Origin: Bacteroidota bacterium
GTDB taxonomy: Bacteria; Bacteroidota; Bacteroidia; Chitinophagales; Chitinophagaceae
NCBI GenBank assembly: GCA_013286305.1
Contig: JABDFW010000007.1
Coordinates: forward strand, 1 to 64,000
Length of the DNA stretch: 64,000 nt
Direction: 5' to 3'
The notes beneath the pieces are model-generated. The model saw only the letters and a program-made list of their open reading frames with translations, did no database searches and had not been told where the DNA came from. The position numbers and the translations under genes are program-made. Each line of letters begins with the position of its first letter. Position 1 is the first letter of the stretch. Of the stretch, positions 1-8,814 are shown piece after piece.

Positions 1-1050
1 ATACGCAAAAAGAACAGGGATGACTGTATTGATGATGATATTATTTACCATTTGTTTGCCAAGCTTTTTGGGGCTGTAATCTGAAGCCTCGTCAAGCTTG
101 TAATGATAATGCCAGTAATCGTTTGCGGTAACATTTAATAAAGATTGCAATTCGGCAACATTTGATGCTTCTTTCATCCGTGAAAATAAATGGGATGACT
201 GATGGATGATCATAGCCAGTTGCGCAAGCCTTACCGTTGGAAAATTGGCAGGCCGCATACGCAAAAATGCAGGCTGCTGATTTACCGGTTGCAGGGAATA
301 TTTTTTACTAAGAAAACGGTATTCCTTTTGCAGCATTATTGGATAATCTTCGGTAAAATCGCCGTTAAGCAATCCTGCCTGCCCAAGCAATAAAGCTTCC
401 AGTTGGTGCAGTTGATTTTTATGTTTCGCGAGAATATTGATAGAAACACTCCGTGCTACTCTAAGAAAAACATCTGCATTTACAGGGATGCCAAAATTTT
501 TTGCCAGCATCCACCAGAAAACTTCTTCCCAATGGTTATTTGACTCATCATATAATGCCAGCACATCTTTTGCTTTTCGCATTAGCCGTTCAATGGCCAA
601 TCTCTCCTTCCACGAAAACCAGGCAATGCCCGATAAAACTGGCAAATAGCTCTCACATGGAATAAACCCCTGCGATTGCATCAACTGGTCGTATTTCTGT
701 AACATTATAACAGGCACATAAGGCTGCAGTTCAAGCGTAACAATTTCCTGCCCATTTGTGTGTTTAATCGCTTCATCATTCTGCCACACTACATGCAATA
801 TTATATTGGAATAATTTTTATCACTTGAATGTTGATGAACATTCCAGTCAGATGCTTTTACATGTAATTCAATATTGCCTGCCCAAACTGTATTGGCTAT
901 TTTAATTTTTGCTTGCGAAAAATCGGGCCCTTGGTTGGTATTAAGCGAACCGGGGTGCAGTATTTGAAGAACAGACCCATCTGCTGCAACAAGAGCTTGT
1001 TTATTAAAGTATTGAAACTGCCAGATGAACTGCAGCAAACGTTCGGTCAT
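1..1050 (-). CDS. DUF2851 family protein, C-terminus cut by the window edge
   Basis: This frame is missing from the ORF track because it runs off the left edge. Reading the minus strand from the ATG at 1050 gives 350 codons without a stop, beginning MTERLLQFIWQFQYFNKQ and continuing with HPGSLNTNQGPDFSQAKI, a stretch I recognise from DUF2851 proteins of Bacteroidota. Family members are usually somewhat over 400 residues, so perhaps 70 to 80 are missing. The function is unknown. The start lies 10 bases downstream of the Maf stop on the same strand, so the two are probably co-transcribed. Confidence 0.8.
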   Translation of the reverse strand, partial: MTERLLQFIWQFQYFNKQALVAADGSVLQILHPGSLNTNQGPDFSQAKIKIANTVWAGNIELHVKASDWNVHQHSSDKNYSNIILHVVWQNDEAIKHTNGQEIVTLELQPYVPVIMLQKYDQLMQSQGFIPCESYLPVLSGIAWFSWKERLAIERLMRKAKDVLALYDESNNHWEEVFWWMLAKNFGIPVNADVFLRVARSVSINILAKHKNQLHQLEALLLGQAGLLNGDFTEDYPIMLQKEYRFLSKKYSLQPVNQQPAFLRMRPANFPTVRLAQLAMIIHQSSHLFSRMKEASNVAELQSLLNVTANDYWHYHYKLDEASDYSPKKLGKQMVNNIIINTVIPVLFAY

Positions 1051-1060
1051 AAGGTACAAA

Positions 1061-1642
1061 TTACAAACTATTTTCTATTTTCTCCAATTCCTTCACAACC
1101 CTGCTAACAGGCAAGCCCATTACATTGTAAAAATCGCCGTTAATGCTTTTTATACCCACCACCCCTATCCATTCCTGTATGGCATAAGCGCCGGCCTTAT
1201 CATAGGGTTTGTATTTATCAACATAAAATTCAATCTGCTTTTTTGAAAGGGCATGAAAAGAAACTTTTGTAATATCAGCAAATGCAACCTCTCCTTTTGA
1301 ATGTATTATTACTACGCCCGTAATTACCCTGTGTACCTTGCCTGATAACGCCTGCAGAATGGCAACGGCATCGTCCCTGTTTGCAGGCTTGCCAATAATT
1401 TTATCATCCAGTACCACTATTGTATCTGCTGCAAGTACTACCGGCCTTTTACCTGCGTCTTTTATTAAACTGCTTATGGCAAAAGCCTTATTACGCGCGA
1501 TGTGTACCGGCACATCTTCAATAAATATTTCTGAAGGGTAACTCTCGTCTGTATCTTTTACAAGTATATCAAACGGAATTTCCGCCCACTCAAGCAATTG
1601 TTTCCTGCGCGGCGATTGCGAGGCAAGTATTATTTTTTGCAT
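1061..1642 (-). CDS. maf: Maf family nucleoside triphosphate pyrophosphatase
   Basis: A 193-residue protein of normal Maf length. It has the N-terminal signature ASQSPRRKQLLE (residues 7-18) and the AADTIV segment near residue 71 that carries a conserved acidic residue. Family members hydrolyse non-canonical or modified nucleoside triphosphates (dTTP, UTP or m7GTP depending on subfamily) to monophosphates in the cytoplasm and act as house-cleaning enzymes; they were first linked to septum formation. The gene sits between the UbiA gene (41 bases upstream) and the DUF2851 gene (10 bases downstream), an arrangement typical of an operon. I cannot assign the exact substrate subfamily. Confidence 0.92.
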   Translation of the reverse strand: MQKIILASQSPRRKQLLEWAEIPFDILVKDTDESYPSEIFIEDVPVHIARNKAFAISSLIKDAGKRPVVLAADTIVVLDDKIIGKPANRDDAVAILQALSGKVHRVITGVVIIHSKGEVAFADITKVSFHALSKKQIEFYVDKYKPYDKAGAYAIQEWIGVVGIKSINGDFYNVMGLPVSRVVKELEKIENSL

Positions 1643-1683
1643 AGAAAATTAAATGTCCAAAAATATAAAAACAAGACACACCG

Positions 1684-2628
1684 TTATACATATTGCGCAT
1701 AATACTTGAAGAAGAACATTGACAAAATACCCGTAAACATCACCAGCTTTATAAGAGAGCTAAGTGAATGAAAATCTTTACTTGTTCTTGCAGTAAAAAG
1801 CTTTTGAAAAATATATAACAGGGGCGCAATTATAAGTATCAAACAATAAATAATACTTAGCCACCATTTTAAACTTACAGCATACAATTGCACTATTATC
1901 AGCACCGCTATTAGAACGATAAGCCATACGGCTACAAATACTTTGGTGGCATTAATACCCCAAACTATAGGCATTGTTTTGCAACCATACCGCCTGTCGC
2001 CCTCAATGTCTTCCATATCTTTTACCACTTCGCGTATAAGCGAAATAATAAAGGCAAACCCCGCGTATAAAAATGTTTCCCGCAATATTTTATCTACCCT
2101 TAAATTATTGTGCCCATTAATAAGGTTATTGTTTTCGCACCAGGCAACCACCAATATAACCCAGGCGGTAAGTAATGATATAATTATGTTACCTATCAGT
2201 AACTTTTTTTTGAATGAAATGGAATAAATAAAAAGCAGCATAACACAAATAAAATTACATACCCCCAGCAAAAATATTTTGGTAGTAATGTCTAAGTAAA
2301 ACCCAATAGCAATACCCGCAATGCTTAATATAAGATGCCAGATAATGGTCCACCGGCGGTGTATTATTTTATCTACCACCAGTTTATCGGGCTTGTTAAC
2401 CCTGTCAATATCCAGGTCAAAATAATCATTAATAATGTATCCTGCGGCCGCAATTAATACGGAGGATAAACAAAGCAGTACAAAGTTCCACCCGTAAATA
2501 ACCGGGATAGCTCCTGCATTTGAATAAACCGGCATTATAACACAATACACAAATAAAAGCTGGGTAAGTGCTATGAACACAAGGTTAGGCCAACGTACTA
2601 AGCGCATGAAAGCAGAAACTAATTTCAA
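1684..2628 (-). CDS. UbiA-family prenyltransferase (geranylgeranylglycerol-phosphate geranylgeranyltransferase-like)
   Basis: A 314-residue integral membrane protein with about eight hydrophobic helices. The first Asp-rich motif, NDYFDLDIDRVNKPDK, is at residues 67-82 and the second, KDMEDIEGDRR, at about 203-213. Both bind the Mg-diphosphate of the prenyl donor in the UbiA superfamily. The close match of the first motif and the neighbourhood fit the Bacteroidota group usually annotated as geranylgeranylglycerol-phosphate geranylgeranyltransferase, but the acceptor (quinone, lipid or other) cannot be told from sequence alone. It belongs to the minus-strand cluster with the KdsC-like phosphatase upstream and Maf downstream. 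Confidence 0.88.
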   Translation of the reverse strand: MKLVSAFMRLVRWPNLVFIALTQLLFVYCVIMPVYSNAGAIPVIYGWNFVLLCLSSVLIAAAGYIINDYFDLDIDRVNKPDKLVVDKIIHRRWTIIWHLILSIAGIAIGFYLDITTKIFLLGVCNFICVMLLFIYSISFKKKLLIGNIIISLLTAWVILVVAWCENNNLINGHNNLRVDKILRETFLYAGFAFIISLIREVVKDMEDIEGDRRYGCKTMPIVWGINATKVFVAVWLIVLIAVLIIVQLYAVSLKWWLSIIYCLILIIAPLLYIFQKLFTARTSKDFHSLSSLIKLVMFTGILSMFFFKYYAQYV

Positions 2629-2687
2629 ACAGGGTAATTTTGTTGCACAAATTATAAAGTAAAATCAACAATTTAATAACAAGCTGG

Positions 2688-3209
2688 TTATTGGGCTTTA
2701 ATTAAGGGATCAACGGCCCAGTCGCCGCGCAGCTTTAGTAATTTTTCAATCACATCCCTGACGCACCCTTCCCCGCCTTTTAACGGGGAAATGTATTGCG
2801 ATACCTGCCTTATTTCCATTACAGCATCCAGCGGGCAGCAGGGCAAGCCTGTTAATTTCATCGCTTCGTAGTCCGGCATATCATCTCCCATAAACAGCAC
2901 TTCCTCCCACCGTAGGCTATTTGCTGACAGAAAATCCTGCAGGGTGGCCTTTTTATCCTGGCAGCTCATAAATACATGCCTCACCCCCAATTTACGCAGC
3001 CTTTCTTCCGCCTCCGGTAACGCTCCCCCTGAAATTACTATCACGTTATACCCTTTTTTTATGGCAAGCTGCAGGGCATATCCATCCTTAATATTCATTT
3101 TGCGGGCCATTATACCCCCCGGCATTAGTAAAAGGGTGCCATCAGTAAGCACGCCATCCATGTCAAAAACAAAAGTGGTGATATTTTTAAACAGTTCAAG
3201 AACATTCAT
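2688..3209 (-). CDS. HAD-family KdsC-like phosphatase (3-deoxy-D-manno-octulosonate 8-phosphate phosphatase)
   Basis: The ORF track opens at 3281, but I prefer the internal ATG at 3209, which gives 173 residues starting MNVLELFKNITTFVFDMDGVLTDG. That places the HAD motif I Asp pair at residues 16 and 18, as in KdsC/YrbI enzymes. The extra 24 residues of the longer frame (with IPPPRREIKH) come from a GC-rich intergenic repeat. Later motifs include the GDDMPD metal-binding segment of motif IV. KdsC enzymes dephosphorylate Kdo-8-phosphate for lipopolysaccharide inner-core synthesis. No cap domain is present, which fits this C0-type subfamily. The gene is followed by the UbiA gene 59 bases downstream. 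Confidence 0.88.
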   Translation of the reverse strand: MNVLELFKNITTFVFDMDGVLTDGTLLLMPGGIMARKMNIKDGYALQLAIKKGYNVIVISGGALPEAEERLRKLGVRHVFMSCQDKKATLQDFLSANSLRWEEVLFMGDDMPDYEAMKLTGLPCCPLDAVMEIRQVSQYISPLKGGEGCVRDVIEKLLKLRGDWAVDPLIKAQ

Positions 3210-3606
3210 ACCTGCATGCTTGATCTCCCGTCGCGGGGGGGGTATTTTTATAAATAGAGTGCAAAATAAGAGGCAATACATGAATTTGCAGAAAAGATTT
3301 TCAGAAGGTAAATAGGCATTTTATCTTCCACAGGAACATTTTGTGGGCAGGTAACCAAAAAAGGATAAAAAAATATTAACGAACAGTTGTTTGTTTTATA
3401 TAAAACATCTACTTTTACTTAAACATAAGCAGAATACCCCCTTAACAGCCTACCACATATTAATTATTTTAAAATATCACATATTTATTTTACTTTTAGT
3501 AACGAATTTCTAAGCAGAGTTTTGATAATTGGGTTTATTTCAGATTTGATCGGTTGCTTGCTCATAACCACTCCCTGCCTGATCTCCGGCGGGGATTTTT
3601 TTGCCC
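3210..3606. other. Intergenic stretch without a convincing gene
   Basis: About 400 bases lie between the DUF2520 stop and the KdsC-like start. The stretch is AT-rich in the middle and has two GC-rich ends, a CTCCCGTCGCGGGGGG block near 3225-3243 and an ATCTCCGGCGGGGAT hairpin followed by seven Ts near 3579-3600. The hairpin plus T-run would terminate transcription on the plus strand, where no gene precedes it. The 61-residue plus-strand ORF at 3522 overlaps the end of DUF2520 and has no recognisable features. Confidence 0.5.
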
Positions 3607-4371
3607 CTATTTCTTGTAAAAATGCCGGATGCTTTCAGTTAACTGCCGGTAGGTATTCATCAGCGCGGGGTGTGCCGAAAGCAATTGCAGGTGCCTTTCA
3701 ATCGTAAGCTCATCGCCACGAATTGCGGGGCCTGTTTGCATAACGGTTGGCGAATAGTAGGCTGTTCTGTTTGCCACCTCCTGTATTAAAGGCACTAATA
3801 TTTTAAAAGGTATTCGTTCTTTGGTGCAATATTCATCTGCAAGGCTATACAAGTAATTGGTAAAGTTAGATACGATAACCGCTGATAAATGCAGCTTTAG
3901 CCTTTGCTCATCATTGGCCTCTTCAACCATAAACGAAATACTTTCTGCAATTATCCTTATTTGTTCTTTTACAATGCTGTCGCTGCCATCAATTAATATG
4001 GGTATCAAAGGCTGGTGCGTGGCCTCCTTCCGCAGGCTCTGCAAGGGGTAAAATACACCGTAAAAATTCGAGATGTTTTTTAATACATTTTTTGGTGTAG
4101 CGCCGGAGGTATGCACTATTATTTTGCCCGGCAAACGCAGGTTTTTAGTTATGTCAAAAATGGAGTCATCAGATATTGCCACTATATACAGGTCGGCGTT
4201 CCTGTGTATTTTATCAAGGTTGCCAAAATAAGGGGTTTCTAATTCCCTGGCAAGCGCTTCGGCATTGGCAAAAGTGGTGCTATATACGCCTGCAATAACA
4301 TGCCCGGCTTCCTTAAGCAACCTTCCCAATACGGTTGCCACATTGCCGGAGCCAATAAAGGCTATACGCAT
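3607..4371 (-). CDS. DUF2520 / Rossmann-fold NADP-binding oxidoreductase-like protein
   Basis: A 254-residue protein. An N-terminal dinucleotide-binding fold carries GSGNVA at residues 7-12, and the C-terminal half is helical (NEQRLKLHLSAVIVSNFTNY), matching the DUF2520 dimerisation domain. The architecture resembles 6-phosphogluconate or pyrroline-5-carboxylate reductase relatives. No substrate is established for this family. In Bacteroidota it commonly precedes the KdsC-like, UbiA and Maf genes, as here, although a 400-base gap separates it from the KdsC-like gene. Confidence 0.85.
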   Translation of the reverse strand: MRIAFIGSGNVATVLGRLLKEAGHVIAGVYSTTFANAEALARELETPYFGNLDKIHRNADLYIVAISDDSIFDITKNLRLPGKIIVHTSGATPKNVLKNISNFYGVFYPLQSLRKEATHQPLIPILIDGSDSIVKEQIRIIAESISFMVEEANDEQRLKLHLSAVIVSNFTNYLYSLADEYCTKERIPFKILVPLIQEVANRTAYYSPTVMQTGPAIRGDELTIERHLQLLSAHPALMNTYRQLTESIRHFYKK

Positions 4372-4501
4372 AGTTTTTAATTATAAGTATGAAATTACCA
4401 AAAAACAGTTCTTTAAAAGATAATTAAATAAAATGTAAAAATATCCTGCAGGCAAAATGGCACAATATTTAGTTTATCATCTGTAACTAAACTATAATTA
4501 T

Positions 4502-4966
4502 ATGGAAACATCAAATGTTGAAGTTGTTGAAGTACTCAATGATCTTATTGAGATAAACAACGACCGCATTAAAGGGTACGAAACTGCCCTTAAAGAATTA
4601 AAAAACGAAGATGCGGATCTTAGGCCTTTATTTGTAAGCATGATTGATGAAAGCCGGAACGCAAAAATGGAGCTTGGAGAAGAAATGGAGGTGTTAAAAG
4701 GCGATATAACCAGCGGTACTACAGCCAGCGGGCCCATTTACAGGGCGTGGATGGGCGTAAAAGCTGCATTTACGGGCCATAACCGCCATGCCATATTAGA
4801 AAGTTGTGAATTTGGGGAAGATGCTGCCCAAAAAGCGTATGCAAGCGCCCTGGAAAATGAGCATTTACCCGGTTATTTGCGTGACATGATATCTGAGCAA
4901 AAAGTTATGCTTAAAGCCTCTCACAACGAAATAAAAGCTTTCCGCGACCAGGAAATACACGCGTAG
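4502..4966 (+). CDS. PA2169-family four-helix-bundle protein (DUF2383, ferritin-like)
   Basis: A 154-residue, charged, all-helical soluble protein with no signal peptide. The segments NDLIEINNDRIKGYETALKE and LRPLFVSMIDESRNAKMELG match the DUF2383 four-helix bundle, a ferritin-like domain. Family members are often stress-induced; the reaction, if any, is unknown. The gene stands alone on the plus strand, divergent from DUF2520. A TGGCAC hexamer at about 4460 resembles a sigma-54 -24 box but has no convincing -12 box. The stop codon is followed at once by a repeat that forms an inverted pair. Confidence 0.85.
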   Translation: METSNVEVVEVLNDLIEINNDRIKGYETALKELKNEDADLRPLFVSMIDESRNAKMELGEEMEVLKGDITSGTTASGPIYRAWMGVKAAFTGHNRHAILESCEFGEDAAQKAYASALENEHLPGYLRDMISEQKVMLKASHNEIKAFRDQEIHA

Positions 4967-4984
4967 GTTGCTAAAAGAATAAAA

Positions 4985-5094
4985 GGGCTAAGAGATTAAA
5001 AGAGAGAAAGAGCAACATATACATTCTTTTTTCCCTCTTTTCACCTCTTAGCCTAAATTTTTCCTCTTTTCATCTCTTAGCCCCTTAACGCTGC
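4985..5094. repeat. Inverted pair of the GGGCTAAGAGATnAAAAGAGG repeat
   Basis: One purine-rich copy (GGGCTAAGAGATTAAAAGAG) reads on the plus strand. Two complementary copies (CTCTTTTCACCTCTTAGCC and CTCTTTTCATCTCTTAGCC) follow within 100 bases, so the first and second can fold into a long hairpin between two converging genes. It might act as a bidirectional terminator, but there is no clean T-run. The same unit forms the tandem tracts at 5.8 and 8.6 kb. The last copy runs into the 3' end of the Uma2 gene. Confidence 0.8.
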
Positions 5095-5685
5095 AAGGTC
5101 AAGTATAAAGCCGGGTAAAATATCTTCGCCGCTGAGCTTATTGTTAAAGCCCTTTGTTTTACTAATGGTACCATCAGCCCGGTATATGTAAGCTTCCTTT
5201 TTCTGCGGGTCAATAAGCCAGCCTAACAAAACTCCATTTTCAATCCATAGCTGCATTTTAGCTTTAGCATCTTTTTGATTATCAGAGGGCGACATCAGTT
5301 CTATTATAAACTCCGGGGCAATATGCGCAAATTTTAAACGCTCTTCTTTGTCAAGGTTATTCCATTTTTCCATGCTCATCCAGGCTGCGTCAGGCGATCT
5401 CATTGAAGTGTCAGGCAAATAAAAGCCGGCAGAGGAGCCAAATGCAATGCCTTTATTTTTTTCCTTATTCCACCTGGCTAATTCATATAAAATATCAGCG
5501 TTCATTGCAGCGGTTGCTAATCCTTCCGGTGGCATAAAAATAATTTGATGATTTTCCTCTCTTTCAATTTTCAGGTGCTTATTTTGCAGGCAAAAGATAA
5601 AAAAATCATCGTCCGCCATACCCTCTAATTGGGGGGCTATCAGATCCATGCTATATTCCGATGTAAGAATTTTTGCCATTACCAA
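5077..5685 (-). CDS. Uma2-family protein with restriction-endonuclease-like fold (DUF820)
   Basis: A 202-residue protein of usual Uma2 length. The residues expected for the PD-(D/E)XK-type core are visible: MRSPDAAWMS at about 115-124, EFIIELMSPSD at about 148-158, and the downstream KMQLWIENG ... GWLIDP segment. These proteins are widespread in cyanobacteria and Bacteroidota, often in many copies. They have the fold of a nuclease but their biological role is largely unsettled. The ORF starts MVMAK, so the third residue is an alternative start. The gene is monocistronic, convergent with the DUF2383 gene, and bordered on both sides by the pyrimidine-rich repeat. Confidence 0.88.
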   Translation of the reverse strand: MVMAKILTSEYSMDLIAPQLEGMADDDFFIFCLQNKHLKIEREENHQIIFMPPEGLATAAMNADILYELARWNKEKNKGIAFGSSAGFYLPDTSMRSPDAAWMSMEKWNNLDKEERLKFAHIAPEFIIELMSPSDNQKDAKAKMQLWIENGVLLGWLIDPQKKEAYIYRADGTISKTKGFNNKLSGEDILPGFILDLAALRG

Positions 5686-5735
5686 ATTTTTATAAAGTTA
5701 AGAAAAATCCGGTTGTAGTTTATAAAATCCCAGTC

Positions 5736-6046
5736 TGATATTCGCAGTCTGACGGTCCCCGTCTGACTGCGCAAAAACTTTATAAGTAAAATTCAATAAC
5801 CGGGTTAACCCAAAAGATCCCCTTCTCTTTTCCCTCCTTTCTTCTCTTAGCCCAACTCTCTTTTCTTCCCCTTTTCCCTCTTTCGCCTCTTAGCCCAACT
5901 CTCTTTTCTTCCTTTTTACCTCTTTCACCTCTTAGCCCAACTCTCTTTTCTTCCTTTTTACCTCTTTCGCCTCTTAGCCCAAACTTCTTTTCTTCCCCTT
6001 TTACCTCTTTCACCTCTTAGCCCAAACTTCTTTATTACCCATTCGC
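5736..6046. repeat. Composite repeat: GCAGTCTGACGG hairpin plus tandem 42-43 bp pyrimidine-rich units
   Basis: A near-palindromic block (GCAGTCTGACGG then CCGTCTGACTGC) is followed by about five tandem units of roughly 42-43 bases. Each contains CTCTTAGCCCAA and TCTTTTCTTCC, almost all C and T on the plus strand. A related composite lies in the same orientation downstream of the TonB receptor gene. The 77-residue minus-strand ORF here (repeated GERGKKEEKRVGLR) is simply the translated repeat. This fills nearly all of the 470-base gap before the receptor. Confidence 0.9.
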
Positions 6047-6156
6047 CCAAAAAATCCTTAATAATTCATTCATTTAGTTTATTTATTTCGTCAAATAAAA
6101 TAATCAATTTTTGCAGTAGTATTGCCTTTATTAAACCATAAGTAAAACTGCTGGTC

Positions 6157-8517
6157 TTGAGGAAGCGAATAAATAGTTGTTATATTATTCTTAGTTTTTT
6201 TTCATTTTCTTTCAACGCCTATTCTCAACAGCCGTCAAATGGAGTTATTAAAGGGCGTATTATTGCCCCCGATAATAAACCGCTGCCTTATGCAACTTTA
6301 TTGCTTAAAAGTTACCGGAAAAAAACTGTTTCTGATAAAAATGGCAATTTTGAGCTTAATGGTTTACCCACGCTAAAAGATACTTTACTTATTTCTTCCG
6401 TAACTATAAAAACATATAAAATACCGGTTAGCGTTAACGGGGGAAACGAATTGAATATCGGCGATATACAGGTGCAATATTCGGTAGAGAAGCTGCAGGA
6501 CGTGGAGATCACCGGGCGTATTGCACAATCATATAAAAGCGATTACAGCTTTTTGGGCACTAAAACCCAAACCGCGTTGAAGGATATTCCACAATCCATT
6601 TCAACAGTTACAAAAGAATTGATAAAAGACAAAATGGAGTTCCGCCTGAAAGATGCGTTAGACGATGTTGCCGGCGTTAACCAATATTCAGGCTATGATG
6701 AATACGCTATAAGAGGTTTTCGTGCGGATAATGCGCATTTGATCAACGGGCTGCGCGCATACAATACCGCACTTACCAACCCAATGCTGGTTAATATAGA
6801 AAGGATTGAAGTGATAAAAGGCCCTACCTCAGTTTTATATGGTAACGGCGACCCCGGCGGCACTATTAATATGGTTACAAAAAAACCATTGGGCGAGAAC
6901 CAATACGGGTTCGATGTATATGCCGGAAGCTGGAATACTTTTCGCGCGCAGGCCGATGTAACCGGGCCTGTAAACAAATCAAAAAGTTTACTGTACAGGT
7001 TTAATGCCGGGTATGAAAATGAAGAGTCGTTCCGTAACCAATTCTTTGCAAAGTCATTTGAATTTGCCCCATCCTTGTCTTATATACCTAATGAAAAAGT
7101 TCGGCTTAATGCTGATTTCTCTATATCGCATACCAGCACTGTTGCAGACAGGGGCCAGCCCGGATTTCTAAATGATAATACGTTAAAATCCACGCCCATC
7201 AGTTTGATGGTAACACAACCGGGTGACCATTTGAATGAAACAGATATTACTTCCATCATCTCATTCTCCTATAAATTCAACAACCATATTACTTTCAACA
7301 GCGCGGTACTTAATTATTTTACAAGCCAGCAGTTGGCAGAGCATGGTATTCAAAGCTACATAACACCCGACTCGGTATATTTATATTATACCCGCCGAAA
7401 CTTTAATACCATTACTACTACTTTAACCAATTATGCATCATTTGCTTTTAATACAGGCGGGTTTAAACATCAATTGGTAGCCGGTTACGATTTTATAAAT
7501 AACAGCATTAATGTTGATGAATTTAATGGGGAACTGCCTGATCAATTTGGAAATGGCAGCGGCATTGTGGGTACTTTCAGCCTTAAAAACCCGCAATATT
7601 TTAACAGGCCGGTAAATACATACCAGCAAAGCGATGAAGGAGGCGGTGATGGTGAAGATGCTTATACCACACAGGGCGTATATGTACAGGAACAGGTTGC
7701 CAAACAAAAATGGCAGATGCTGCTTGGCCTGAGAGAAGAATTTTATTACTCCGGCGGAGGAGATAGCGGAAGCACCCGCGAAAACGTTTTCCTGCCAAGA
7801 ATAGGATTGGTGTATGCTGCAAACGACCATGTGAGCTTTTATGCAACCTACAATAGAGGTTTTGATCCGTACGAAGCATCTGTGATTGTGCAGGTTTTTA
7901 ATGAGCCTTTTAAACCAATTAACAGCGAAGTGATGGAGGCGGGGGCAAAAGCAACCCTTATAAAAAACAAGCTTTATGCATCCCTGGCATTATACCAGCT
8001 TACGCTTAAAAATGTGGCGGTTAATGCAAACGACCCTTCAAATCCCGACCTTTATACACAACGCGGCGAAGAACAGGCAAAAGGCATAGAAGCTGAAATG
8101 AACGGGAATATATTATCTAATTTGAGTGTTACATTATCCTATTCGCACAACATTGCAAAGGTTATAAAAAGTGAAGTGCCTGAAGAGATAGGTAAAATAA
8201 AAGAAAACGCCCCCGAAAACACCAGTGCAAGCTGGATAAAATATGTTTTTAATAAAGGGTTTGCACGCGGCTTCGGCATATCTGCCGGCCACTCCCAGGA
8301 GAGCGCAAGAAACACACTTACCGATGGCCTTACCTTGCCCGGCTATTGTGTTGTAAATGCAGGGTTGAGCTATCAATATGCAAAGTTTAAAATTGCCGCC
8401 AATGTTTACAATATTGCAAACACCGTCTATTGGACAGGTGGTTATAATTATGCATCCAAATGGCCCGGCGCCCCCAGGCATTTTATGATAAACTTTGCTT
8501 ATGGGTTTGGCAAATAG
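6157..8517 (+). CDS. TonB-dependent siderophore-type outer-membrane receptor
   Basis: A 786-residue protein. A signal peptide ends near FNAYSQQ (residue 25). It is followed by a carboxypeptidase-regulatory-like beta-sandwich (about 28-105, GRIIAPDNKPLPYATLLL), a plug domain (about 135-240, with LKDIPQSISTVTKELI and IERIEVIKGPTSVLYGNGDPGG), then a beta-barrel to the C-terminus (HFMINFAYGFGK). The plug wording is typical of the siderophore-receptor subfamily, so ferric-siderophore import powered by TonB-ExbBD is the likely role. An in-frame stop at 6139 and no nearby ATG make TTG at 6157 the best start. No siderophore synthesis or SusD gene is adjacent. The gene is bracketed by two direct composite repeats. 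Confidence 0.92.
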   Translation: MRKRINSCYIILSFFSFSFNAYSQQPSNGVIKGRIIAPDNKPLPYATLLLKSYRKKTVSDKNGNFELNGLPTLKDTLLISSVTIKTYKIPVSVNGGNELNIGDIQVQYSVEKLQDVEITGRIAQSYKSDYSFLGTKTQTALKDIPQSISTVTKELIKDKMEFRLKDALDDVAGVNQYSGYDEYAIRGFRADNAHLINGLRAYNTALTNPMLVNIERIEVIKGPTSVLYGNGDPGGTINMVTKKPLGENQYGFDVYAGSWNTFRAQADVTGPVNKSKSLLYRFNAGYENEESFRNQFFAKSFEFAPSLSYIPNEKVRLNADFSISHTSTVADRGQPGFLNDNTLKSTPISLMVTQPGDHLNETDITSIISFSYKFNNHITFNSAVLNYFTSQQLAEHGIQSYITPDSVYLYYTRRNFNTITTTLTNYASFAFNTGGFKHQLVAGYDFINNSINVDEFNGELPDQFGNGSGIVGTFSLKNPQYFNRPVNTYQQSDEGGGDGEDAYTTQGVYVQEQVAKQKWQMLLGLREEFYYSGGGDSGSTRENVFLPRIGLVYAANDHVSFYATYNRGFDPYEASVIVQVFNEPFKPINSEVMEAGAKATLIKNKLYASLALYQLTLKNVAVNANDPSNPDLYTQRGEEQAKGIEAEMNGNILSNLSVTLSYSHNIAKVIKSEVPEEIGKIKENAPENTSASWIKYVFNKGFARGFGISAGHSQESARNTLTDGLTLPGYCVVNAGLSYQYAKFKIAANVYNIANTVYWTGGYNYASKWPGAPRHFMINFAYGFGK

Positions 8518-8522
8518 CTTCG

Positions 8523-8797
8523 CCGCAGTCTGCCGGCCCCGTCTTACTGTGCAAAAAACAGTAACCAAAATTTCAATACCCAGCTTAGCCCAACTCTCTT
8601 TTCTTCCCTTTACCCCTTTTCATCTCTTATCCCAAAAATTCTCCTTCTCTTTTCTCTCTTTCATCTCTTAGCCCAAAAACTTCCCTTTTCCCCTTTTCAT
8701 CTCTTAGCCCGAAATTCTCTTTTCTTCCCTTTTGCCTCTTTTAATCTCTTAGCCCAAAAAATTTCTCTTTTACCCCTTTCATCTCTTAGCCCCATTT
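8523..8797. repeat. Second copy of the composite pyrimidine-rich repeat
   Basis: It begins with CGCAGTCTGCCGGCCCCGTC, matching the block at 5742, then CAATACCCAGCTTAGCCCAA, then about five irregular units of 36-45 bases ending in CATCTCTTAGCCC. It has the same orientation as the 5.8-kb copy, so the TonB gene lies between direct repeats. The last unit ends some 20 bases before the start codon of the next gene. There is no coding potential of its own. Confidence 0.88.
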
Positions 8798-8814
8798 TTT
8801 AGTATATTTGGTTT

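Noticed and set aside
4461-4480. TGGCAC hexamer before the DUF2383 gene as a sigma-54 promoter
   Set aside because: The -12 half reads TTAG and lacks the essential GC, unlike the motifs before the YXWGXW genes.
5780-6013. 77-residue minus-strand ORF with repeated GERGKKEEKRVGLR
   Set aside because: It is only the in-frame translation of the tandem pyrimidine repeat, with no start context and no independent conservation expected.
7438-7879. Two minus-strand ORFs of 130 and 92 residues inside the TonB receptor gene
   Set aside because: They are antisense to a clearly coding frame and show no family features.
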